37,390 nt of DNA, from the NCBI GenBank assembly GCA_030525525.1, contig JAUNEN010000025.1:1-37390 (forward strand). The letters run 5' to 3'. Under the pieces are notes generated by a model. It had not been told where the DNA came from and searched no databases. It worked only from the letters and a program-made list of their open reading frames with translations. Below, piece after piece: positions 32,201 to 37,390 of this stretch (position 1 is its first letter; every line of letters begins with the position of its first letter). This stretch comes from Erysipelotrichaceae bacterium. GTDB lineage: Bacteria; Bacillota_I; Bacilli_A; Erysipelotrichales; Erysipelotrichaceae. Both the position numbers and the translations under genes were made by a program.

Positions 32201-33021
32201 TCTTCCGCTTCACGGACTTCTTTTCTGGCATCCTCTTTGATTTTTTCGGTTCTTGCATTTTCGCGGTCAGTCCGGATGGAATCTTCAATCGTCTTTTTGA
32301 CTTCTTCAATTCTGTCCTTGTATGCCGATGAAAAACAGAACAGTTCATCTGTTCCTTCAAGAAGGATTTCAGCCTGTGTATAAAGCCCGCTTTCAGCAGC
32401 TTCATTCATCACAAAAACCGTGTCGCCCGCAATCGAAGCGTCACGATAGGCAACCGATCCGAACGGATTGTTGACATTGCGGACATCCGTCACAACGGCC
32501 GTAATGACAAATTCCTGATTCAGGATGCGGCTTTCTGTTTCTTCATTGACGGTGCCGGTAATGATGATCTTTTCGCCGGTCTTCGCACCGGTATCTTTGA
32601 CAAAGCGCTCGGTCACGGCAGCTTCGTTGATTTTTTCGGGAAGCTTTCCTTCTTTGACATAAGGCATGTTGATGGATTCGGTACCGATGGTTGTCAGTGT
32701 GACGCTCAGTTCCGTATCACCGCATACGGCAGAACATTCTTCGCTGTAGATTCCCTGCACCGATCTGATCCCTTCGGCATTTCTCAAAGCTGAAAGATCA
32801 TCATCGTCAAAGCCGAGTGTTGAGACAATTGAAAGATCATGAAGATTCTGCGCATCAAAAAACTCATCTGCGGAAACCCGCAGATCCTGACAGGCTGCCT
32901 GCAGACCGGAAAACATCATGACGCCGAGCATCGTGATGACCATGATTGATAAAAATCTTCGTCTGCCTGCACGTATCGTGCGGATGATGTCTTTTGTATA
33001 CGGAGATCCTCTTTTTACCAT
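29212..33021 (-). CDS. Very large FtsX/MacB-type ABC transporter permease with coiled-coil ectodomain
   Basis: 1269 residues. Membrane helix 1 at about 22-44 is followed by an extracytoplasmic part, then about 450 residues (about 230-735) of Glu/Lys/Leu-rich coiled coil with repeated ELEN/QLEE/AQLN heptads. A first FtsX core (helices about 745-870), a second transmembrane segment (about 905-928), another ectodomain and a final FtsX core with helices (about 1135-1260) follow. The start ATG overlaps the ATPase gene by seven bases with GAGGAG just upstream. Paired with the ATPase it forms a type VII (MacB/LolCDE-class) mechanotransmission system; the cargo or signal is unknown. Confidence 0.85.
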   Translation of the reverse strand: MVKRGSPYTKDIIRTIRAGRRRFLSIMVITMLGVMMFSGLQAACQDLRVSADEFFDAQNLHDLSIVSTLGFDDDDLSALRNAEGIRSVQGIYSEECSAVCGDTELSVTLTTIGTESINMPYVKEGKLPEKINEAAVTERFVKDTGAKTGEKIIITGTVNEETESRILNQEFVITAVVTDVRNVNNPFGSVAYRDASIAGDTVFVMNEAAESGLYTQAEILLEGTDELFCFSSAYKDRIEEVKKTIEDSIRTDRENARTEKIKEDARKEVREAEEEILKELQKAKEELENGEREIRDGKRELDDNAALLEDGRRTAEKALADAQRLIDENYALLLREQESFAKTKADLLKQIEDLRKNREDLIQAKEGLKQIDDGLKQLDEGIAQLEDEQVVLFIDLLRGLDEETPLSDLFDGIEQVSTVIENLQEAGIEIDEETIHEASEEILALVKGAEEDHEILHHEETLALIEVLKTLDDETSMSETGESCEELAEVIRKYDPLNDLESVSTFLSGYENALERNAYVIDIVSREEGKQLIAMLEMINETENIEGSFDEMSKQLSDMPGLLAEIAGSEEPETVGELISVYETALAKLKTQREELVELRKSITDQLAENGIEETGIDDAIAQIDDGIRQIEEGIAYGEAEIAAGFRQLEEAQAQLNSSRFSTLQQLNDALAQIMDGYARLREAREKLEEGWEEYREGEKEASEEIADAYKTIDDIDKAAWYIRDRAALSSYANIESDAECIESIGTVFPVVFLVVSILISLTGITRMVEEERGLIGTYKSLGYSNFEIMAKYLVYGAAACLLGSLFGTLLAFIGLPLFIFTIFSIMYLLPFYRLSFLPLYGILGPLLFLGATLGAVYFAANSELTQVPASLMRPKAPKAGSRVFLEKWRTVWTRMSFLDKVTARNLFRYKKRMLMTVFGIAGCMALLLFGFAIGDSVRDLVPRQYEQTFLYDMLCAAQGEEHEKLDEAVAGDPGTESYIDLMISEARVSYGNSRQESLTLFVFDDEEDLSEYIIMHHHGQKLEDLKADSVYVTVNAANVLGFEKGSTIHVETADLETADVCVNELCENYLGNYMYMTRSTFEKNFDGYMKNGKLINLKADADEEAYKDMLKSQPKVMNVLSSQDVEVQFEDAFLLINVVVYIIIVMSAALAFVVLFTLSSINVSERTREIATIKVLGFFDGEVHTYIDRETLILTCIGILIGIPLGYAFAQTLTIILNLPSMYLAVSLHLKSYFIAAGLSFGFALCVNVLSDRYLDVIDPVTALKSVE

Positions 33022-33716
33022 TCAATCTCCTCGATCGGCTTCGGAGCCGGGTTGACTTCCATTGAAATGACCTTTCCGTTTTTGAAGCGGATCAGACGGT
33101 CAGCCATTTCCGCAAGCGCGGAGTTATGGGTAATGATCAATACAGTGATACCGTCAATGCGGCATGCGTCCTGCAGAATCTGAAGCACCTGCTTGCCGGT
33201 CTGATAATCCAGTGCACCGGTCGGTTCATCACATAAAAGAAGCTTGGGATTTTTGGCAATCGCTCTGGCGATCGAAACACGCTGCTGCTCGCCGCCCGAA
33301 AGCTGGGAAGGAAAATTGTTCATTCTTTCGCCAAGACCGACCTTTTTCAGTGTTTCGGCCGGATCAAGCGCATGATCTGAAACATGCACTGCCAGCTCAA
33401 CATTTTCCAGAGCTGTGAGATTGGGCACAAGATTGTAAAACTGAAACACAAAACCGATGTCATGGCGTCTGTAGGCAATCAGCTCCTTGCGGTTCATGGA
33501 TGAAACCTTCCGGCCGTCCACGCTGACACTTCCCCTTGTCACAAGATCCATCCCGCCCAGAATATTGAGAGCAGTCGTCTTGCCGGCACCGGAAGAACCG
33601 AGTATGACCGCCAGTTCGCCTTTTTCCACGATGAAATCAGCGTCATCGAGGGCTTTGATCAGTGAGACGCCGCTTCCGTATTCTTTGTGAACGTGTGAGA
33701 ATTCGATATATGCCAT
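33015..33716 (-). CDS. ABC transporter ATP-binding protein (MacB/LolD family)
   Basis: 233 residues with all ATPase motifs: Walker [11 protein letters not shown]-loop [11 protein letters not shown], signature [14 protein letters not shown], Walker [13 protein letters not shown] and the switch His in ITHNSALAE. The pattern is that of LolD/MacB-type ATPases paired with FtsX permeases. The ATG at 33716 is preferred: an in-frame ATG at 33740 lies upstream of the predicted -10 box (33737-33732) and would not be transcribed. No Shine-Dalgarno sequence is visible and the predicted 5' leader is about nine bases. Confidence 0.88.
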   Translation of the reverse strand: MAYIEFSHVHKEYGSGVSLIKALDDADFIVEKGELAVILGSSGAGKTTALNILGGMDLVTRGSVSVDGRKVSSMNRKELIAYRRHDIGFVFQFYNLVPNLTALENVELAVHVSDHALDPAETLKKVGLGERMNNFPSQLSGGEQQRVSIARAIAKNPKLLLCDEPTGALDYQTGKQVLQILQDACRIDGITVLIITHNSALAEMADRLIRFKNGKVISMEVNPAPKPIEEIEW

Positions 33717-33731
33717 ATGTTTTGCACAAAA

Positions 33732-33760
33732 ATAATACATTTTGATATTTCTGTGATCAA
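33732..33760 (-). promoter_or_regulatory. Promoter of the ABC transporter genes
   Basis: Minus strand TTGATC at 33760-33755, a 17-base spacer and TATTAT at 33737-33732. It lies next to the operator at 33764-33782. Confidence 0.55.
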
Positions 33761-33763
33761 TGA

Positions 33764-33782
33764 ACAGATTCACAGAATCTGT
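33764..33782. promoter_or_regulatory. Inverted-repeat operator, probable TetR binding site
   Basis: ACAGATTC-ACA-GAATCTGT: a perfect eight-base inverted repeat with a three-base spacer. It sits between the divergent -35 boxes of the ABC genes and the TetR gene, the usual place for an autoregulating TetR operator. Confidence 0.65.
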
Positions 33783-33787
33783 CACAT

Positions 33788-33816
33788 TTGTATATGGAAG
33801 AAAGTCGCATTATAAT
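33788..33816 (+). promoter_or_regulatory. Promoter of the TetR regulator
   Basis: Plus strand TTGTAT at 33788-33793, a 17-base spacer and a perfect TATAAT at 33811-33816. The hexamer ends six bases before the ATG, so the transcript is predicted to be leaderless or nearly so. Confidence 0.65.
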
Positions 33817-33822
33817 TACGTC

Positions 33823-34374
33823 ATGAATAAAAGGCCCAAGATTACAGAACAGACCAGAAATAACCTGATCAGCGCATTCTGGTCTCTTTATATGAAAAAA
33901 CCTCTTTCACGGATTTCCGTGAAGGAGATTACGGATCTTGCCGGCTACAACCGGGCAACCTTTTATCATTACTTTACCGATGTACCCGCTCTGCTTGAGG
34001 AAGAAGAGACAGCACTTCTTGAAGAAATCAGACTTCTCTTCGAACACGCTGCAGAGTCGGATGATCCCCGGGAACTTACACGAAAGATCGGCTCGCTTCT
34101 TGTCATTCTTAGAAACAACAACCTCAATGCAAGCGCGCTTCTCTCAGACCATGGGGATCCGCAGTTTGTCAGCAGCCTGAAAGAGCTCTTATGGCCTTAT
34201 ATCAACACATATCTTCTAAAAACAGGAGACTGTGAAAACTATGAGGCAGAACTGATCAAGGAGTTTTATCTTTCCGGCATCTTCGGTACCGTCAGAAAGT
34301 GGCTGGCTGATCCGCAGATTGAAATTGATGAACTCATTCAGCTTTTAATCAGGCAGATCACACATCTCACCTGA
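33823..34374 (+). CDS. TetR-family transcriptional regulator
   Basis: 183 residues. The N-terminal helix-turn-helix is TetR-type: ISAFWSLYMKKPLSRISVKEITDLAGYNRATFYHYF (about 15-50, written with the recognition helix at its end), followed by a helical ligand-binding domain. The ATG at 33823 is chosen over one 21 codons upstream, which lies inside the operator and ahead of the -10 box. No RBS is visible. Divergent from the ABC pair with a palindromic operator between them, so it likely represses the exporter and itself. murD follows after 29 bases without a terminator. Confidence 0.88.
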   Translation: MNKRPKITEQTRNNLISAFWSLYMKKPLSRISVKEITDLAGYNRATFYHYFTDVPALLEEEETALLEEIRLLFEHAAESDDPRELTRKIGSLLVILRNNNLNASALLSDHGDPQFVSSLKELLWPYINTYLLKTGDCENYEAELIKEFYLSGIFGTVRKWLADPQIEIDELIQLLIRQITHLT

Positions 34375-34403
34375 GTATTGTATATCCATTAAAGGAGGCA
34401 TAT

Positions 34404-35741
34404 ATGGAATTTCAGAACAAGAAAATTCTGGTCATCGGCCTGGCCCGCAGCGGACTGGCGGCCATCAGACTTCTGCACGCGATCGGCGTAAAGGATATTA
34501 CCCTGACCGAACAGAAGGAAGTCAGGGAACGCGAATATCTTGAAAGCATCGGCGTCACAATTCTTCCCCAGAGCGATGAAGTCTTCTCAAGACCTTATGA
34601 CATTGTCATCAAAAACCCGGGCGTACCGCCGATCTCACCTTTCATCCGCCGCTTCAAGGACAGAGGCGTTCCGGTCATCACCGAAATTGAGCTTGCCTAT
34701 CAGTGTGCAAAGCCCCAGCATTATATCGGTATCACCGGCACCAACGGAAAAACGACAACAACAACCCTTGTCTATGAAATTCTGAAAAAAGCATACGGTG
34801 ACAAAGCTCATGTCGGCGGCAACATCGGCATTCCGCTGAGCGAAGTTGTTCTTAACAACAACCTGCTCAATGAAGAAGGCCATTATATCTCCCTTGAGCT
34901 TTCAAACATGCAGCTGATCGATACCGATGAACTGCGTCCGGAAATTGCCACCATCGTCAACATGACACCTGATCACATTGATTTCATGGGCGGTCTGGAC
35001 AATTATTACTACTCCAAGACAAGAATTTATAAAAACATGAAGGACAGCGATCTCTTCATTCTCAATACCGATGATCCGGTTGTGGCGGATTATACGTCAC
35101 GCTACCCGATTCACTGCCCGACCCTGACATTCTCACTTGACAGAACAGATACAGATGCATACCTCAAAGACGGCTGGATGGTAGTCAACGGGGAGAATCT
35201 GCTTGAACTGAACAAGATCAAGCTTCCCGGCAGGCACAACCTTCAGAACATCATCATCGCAGTCAGCGCCTGCCGCCATGCCGGTGTTTCGGCTGATGAT
35301 ATCCGTGAGGTCATCTACAATTTCAAAGGTGTCGAGCACCGCATTGAATTTGTCCGTGAACTGAACGGCGTCAAATATTACAACGATTCCAAAGGCACAA
35401 ATACAGACGCAACCATCACTGCCCTCAAGGCATTTGACAAAGGTGTGATTCTTCTTGTCGGCGGATTTGAAAAAGGCCTGTCCATGGATGAGATGAAGAA
35501 TTATCTCGGCTGCGTCAAGCAGGTCATCGGCTTCGGCGCTTCCGGACGCAGAATTGCGACTGATCTTGTCGGGGACAAAGCGATTGTTGTCACAACCCTG
35601 GATGAAGCAGTTGCCGAAGCAGTGAAATGCAGCGAAAGCGGAGATATCGTTCTTCTTTCACCGACAACATCTTCATTCGACCAGTATTCATGCTTCGAGG
35701 AACGCGGTGAGCATTTCAAGAGGATTGTGAATTCGTTATGA
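34404..35741 (+). CDS. murD: UDP-N-acetylmuramoyl-L-alanine:D-glutamate ligase MurD
   Basis: Adds D-glutamate to UDP-MurNAc-L-Ala in cytoplasmic peptidoglycan synthesis. 445 residues with the Mur ligase layout: N-terminal Rossmann domain (VIGLARSGLAA), central ATPase with P-loop GITGTNGKTTTTT and the carbamylated-lysine region, and the C-terminal domain with YNDSKGTNTDATITAL and LLSPTTSSFDQY. AAAGGAGG precedes the ATG. Its stop overlaps the murI start by four bases, pairing the ligase with the enzyme that makes its D-glutamate substrate. Confidence 0.96.
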   Translation: MEFQNKKILVIGLARSGLAAIRLLHAIGVKDITLTEQKEVREREYLESIGVTILPQSDEVFSRPYDIVIKNPGVPPISPFIRRFKDRGVPVITEIELAYQCAKPQHYIGITGTNGKTTTTTLVYEILKKAYGDKAHVGGNIGIPLSEVVLNNNLLNEEGHYISLELSNMQLIDTDELRPEIATIVNMTPDHIDFMGGLDNYYYSKTRIYKNMKDSDLFILNTDDPVVADYTSRYPIHCPTLTFSLDRTDTDAYLKDGWMVVNGENLLELNKIKLPGRHNLQNIIIAVSACRHAGVSADDIREVIYNFKGVEHRIEFVRELNGVKYYNDSKGTNTDATITALKAFDKGVILLVGGFEKGLSMDEMKNYLGCVKQVIGFGASGRRIATDLVGDKAIVVTTLDEAVAEAVKCSESGDIVLLSPTTSSFDQYSCFEERGEHFKRIVNSL

Positions 35742-36544
35742 AAAACAGAAACGCCTATATCGGAGTGTTTGACTCCGGAGCCGGCGGACTGACAGTCGTA
35801 AAGCACATCGAGGAGATGATGCCGAATGAAAATATTCTGTATTTCGGTGATACGGCACATCTTCCCTACGGCACAAAATCCGAGAAGCAGATCAAGGAAT
35901 TTGCCACAAACGATGTTGCCTTCCTCAATGGTTTTGAATTAAAGAGTCTTGTCATCGCATGCAATACAGCTGATTCCGTGGCAAGGGAAACATTGATCAA
36001 GGAATTTGATCTTCCGATCTACGGAGTCATTGATCCGGCCGCACGCAAAGCTGCCGAAGTCAGCGAAAACGGAAAAATCGGCATTATGGCAACCACCGCA
36101 ACCGTGCGTTCGGATGCCTATGCCAAAAGAATCCGCCATTACCGCAAAGATGCAGAAGTGCATTCACTTGCCTGCCCTCTTCTGGTTCCGTTAGTTGAAA
36201 ACAGAAGATACAAAAAAGAAGATATTGTCGTTTCAACAATTCTTCAGGAATATCTCGATCAGCTCACTGTTCACGGCATCGATACGCTGGTGCTTGGCTG
36301 CACGCATTATCCGCTTTTAATGGACGCGGTGCAGAGCCTGGTGCCTGACATGAAGGTGATCTCCTCTTCAAAAGAAGCTGTTCTCTCTTTGAAAAAGAGT
36401 CTTGAAATGACCGGTCAGCTGAATGATGAATCAGGCAGTGAAAGAAGATTCTATGTCAGTGATGACGCTGACGCATTCCGGGCAAATGCGGAAGTCTTCC
36501 TCAATGAAAAGCTCACCAGAGAAGTGATTCAGGTATCCGTTTAA
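35738..36544 (+). CDS. murI: Glutamate racemase MurI
   Basis: Interconverts L- and D-glutamate, supplying MurD encoded just upstream. 268 residues with the two catalytic cysteines in IACNTADSVA (about 72-81) and LGCTHYPLL (about 187-195), and the N-terminal GVFDSGAGGLTV with the base-activating Asp. Start ATG overlaps the murD stop (ATGA). A bidirectional terminator follows. Confidence 0.96.
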   Translation: MKNRNAYIGVFDSGAGGLTVVKHIEEMMPNENILYFGDTAHLPYGTKSEKQIKEFATNDVAFLNGFELKSLVIACNTADSVARETLIKEFDLPIYGVIDPAARKAAEVSENGKIGIMATTATVRSDAYAKRIRHYRKDAEVHSLACPLLVPLVENRRYKKEDIVVSTILQEYLDQLTVHGIDTLVLGCTHYPLLMDAVQSLVPDMKVISSSKEAVLSLKKSLEMTGQLNDESGSERRFYVSDDADAFRANAEVFLNEKLTREVIQVSV

Positions 36545-36590
36545 AAAAACAGGATCAGACAGATGTGTCAAACATCTTCTGATCCTTTTA
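36545..36590. terminator. Bidirectional terminator between murI and the PH-like gene
   Basis: Stem AGGATCAGA / TCTGATCCT plus inner AGATG / CATCT, with TTTTAATTTG and T run to the right on the plus strand and seven A to the left, which read as a T run on the minus strand. It serves the two convergent genes. Confidence 0.85.
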
Positions 36591-37016
36591 ATTTGTTTTT
36601 TTCCCGATAGGACTCACATCCGCCACTTCAACGTGATGATCTTCCAGAATCTTCAGAGCTGTTTCATATTTCGAAAGATCAGCATCAATCGAAGCGAGGA
36701 CTTTATTCTTTTCACCATAGATGAAAATGAAGGATTTTCTCATGCCGACCATTTTCACTTCATCAAACGGAATCAATCGTTTCCCGCTCATGATCCCTTC
36801 ATCCGAAATGATGATTTTCGCATTTGAATAATCAAAGATCATGGCAAATCCACTCAGTGCTGAGATCAGAAACAGCCAGAATGCAAATCCGTGAATGCCT
36901 GATGTCAGTTCACTGTAAATCAAAGACAGAATTGTAAGAACAGTGAAAATGCCCGCCACCGATGCGGCAAGCCATAATGAAGATCTGTTTTTGACAATCA
37001 CTTCTTTTCTGTTCAT
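36588..37016 (-). CDS. Small membrane protein with PH-like C-terminal domain
   Basis: 142 residues with two membrane helices (about 14-35 and 42-60) and a soluble C-terminal domain of strands (KIIISDEGIMSGKRLIPFDEVKMVGM) that resembles bacterial PH-like domains such as DUF6560. The ATG at 37016 has GGAAGG six bases upstream and TATAAT at 37040-37035; a longer in-frame reading would run into tRNA-Gly and is rejected. Function unknown. Its stop codon lies at the edge of the shared terminator with murI. Confidence 0.75.
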   Translation of the reverse strand: MNRKEVIVKNRSSLWLAASVAGIFTVLTILSLIYSELTSGIHGFAFWLFLISALSGFAMIFDYSNAKIIISDEGIMSGKRLIPFDEVKMVGMRKSFIFIYGEKNKVLASIDADLSKYETALKILEDHHVEVADVSPIGKKTN

Positions 37017-37093
37017 ATCTTTCCTTCCACGCATATTATAACGGATTCCGGGAAAGCTCCCGATGAATCCTGCCCGGCATGCTGAATCGCAAC

Positions 37094-37115
37094 AAAAAAA
37101 CTCGGTTTCCCGAGC
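37094..37115 (-). terminator. Terminator of the tRNA cluster
   Basis: Minus strand CTCGG, a GAAA tetraloop, CCGAG and seven T, eight bases after the tRNA-Gly CCA end. Confidence 0.9.
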
Positions 37116-37122
37116 TTTTTGA

Positions 37123-37196
37123 TGGAGCGAGTGAGCGGAATTGAACCGCCGTGTCCACCTTGGCAAGGTGGCGTTCTACCATTGAACTACACTCGC
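37123..37196 (-). tRNA. tRNA-Gly(GCC)
   Basis: 74 bases with encoded CCA. Acceptor GCGAGTG / CACTCGC, anticodon stem CCACC / GGTGG around TTGCCAA gives GCC. Last tRNA of the minus-strand cluster before the terminator. Confidence 0.95.
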
Positions 37197-37201
37197 ATCA
37201 A

Positions 37202-37278
37202 TGGCGGTCCTGACGAGATTCGAACTCGCGATCTTCTCCGTGACAGGGAGACGAGATAAACCACTACTCCACAGGACC
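37202..37278 (-). tRNA. tRNA-Asp(GTC)
   Basis: 77 bases with encoded CCA and discriminator G. Acceptor GGTCCTG / CAGGACC, anticodon stem TCTCC / GGAGA around CTGTCAC gives GTC. Confidence 0.95.
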
Positions 37279-37284
37279 ATGGTA

Positions 37285-37375
37285 TGGCGAGGAAAGAGGG
37301 ATTTGAACCCTCGCGCCGGTTTCCCGACCTATGCCCTTAGCAGGGGCACCTCTTCGGCCTCTTGAGTATTTCCTC
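37285..37375 (-). tRNA. tRNA-Ser(GCT)
   Basis: 91 bases with encoded CCA. Acceptor GAGGAAA / TTTCCTC, anticodon stem TGCCC / GGGCA around CTGCTAA gives GCT, and a long class II variable arm is present. The tRNA cluster probably continues beyond the right edge of the window. Confidence 0.93.
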
Positions 37376-37390
37376 ATCTGCCAAGTGCAC

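Noticed and set aside
36588-37166. Longer 192-residue reading of the PH-like protein gene
   Set aside because: The extra 50 codons run into tRNA-Gly and its terminator; the ATG at 37016 has a good RBS.

Overview
The window is about 37 kb of a low-to-mid GC Gram-positive (Bacillota) chromosome. Support for this includes strong GGAGG-type ribosome binding sites, ATGA start/stop overlaps, a T-box leader, a LtaS-type lipoteichoic acid enzyme, a FemX-like transferase, a YolD/Y-family polymerase pair and a short HisG paired with HisZ. Gene style suggests a gut or oral Erysipelotrichia-like organism, but this is inference, since no rRNA or species marker is present. No IS element, phage, CRISPR array or rRNA was seen. 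This is ordinary chromosome with several unusual gene pairings.

Layout. (1) 1-7690, minus strand: a complete ten-gene histidine operon, hisZ-G-D-C-B-H-A-F-I-E, driven by a sigma-A-type promoter and a T-box leader with a CAC (His) specifier; no histidinol-phosphatase is present. (2) 7.7-15.3 kb: an SSB-like protein coupled to an acidic membrane-anchored protein, a GT2 glycosyltransferase fused to a MarR-like domain, serA-larA, and a SpoT-type HD hydrolase coupled to an RlmI-like methyltransferase. (3) 15.3-19.5 kb: tRNA-Leu, an ankyrin protein next to an EF-G-like GTPase, a small unexplained transcription unit carrying a 34-codon ORF, a YgjP-like metallopeptidase, and tRNA-His with its own promoter and terminator. 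(4) 19.5-24.4 kb: envelope genes (FemX-like and LtaS-like), an unknown 139-residue protein and an orphan CpaB/SAF-like protein.

(5) 24.5-29.1 kb: a probable six-gene operon, in transcription order a membrane alpha/beta-hydrolase-fold protein lacking its nucleophile serine, a DUF6508-like protein, an OB-fold protein, a Y-family polymerase, a YolD-like protein and a nitroreductase. (6) 29.2-34.4 kb: an ABC ATPase plus a very large FtsX-type permease, divergent from a TetR regulator, with a perfect inverted-repeat operator between the two promoters. (7) 34.4-36.6 kb: murD-murI (peptidoglycan precursors). (8) 36.6-37.4 kb: a small membrane protein with a PH-like tail and a tRNA cluster (Ser-Asp-Gly in transcription order) running off the right edge.

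The points most worth a second look are the glycosyltransferase-MarR fusion, the translesion polymerase cassette with its own OB-fold protein, the short transcription unit before the ankyrin gene, and apparently leaderless genes whose -10 box abuts the start codon. Everything was read by eye; no database search or folding program was run.
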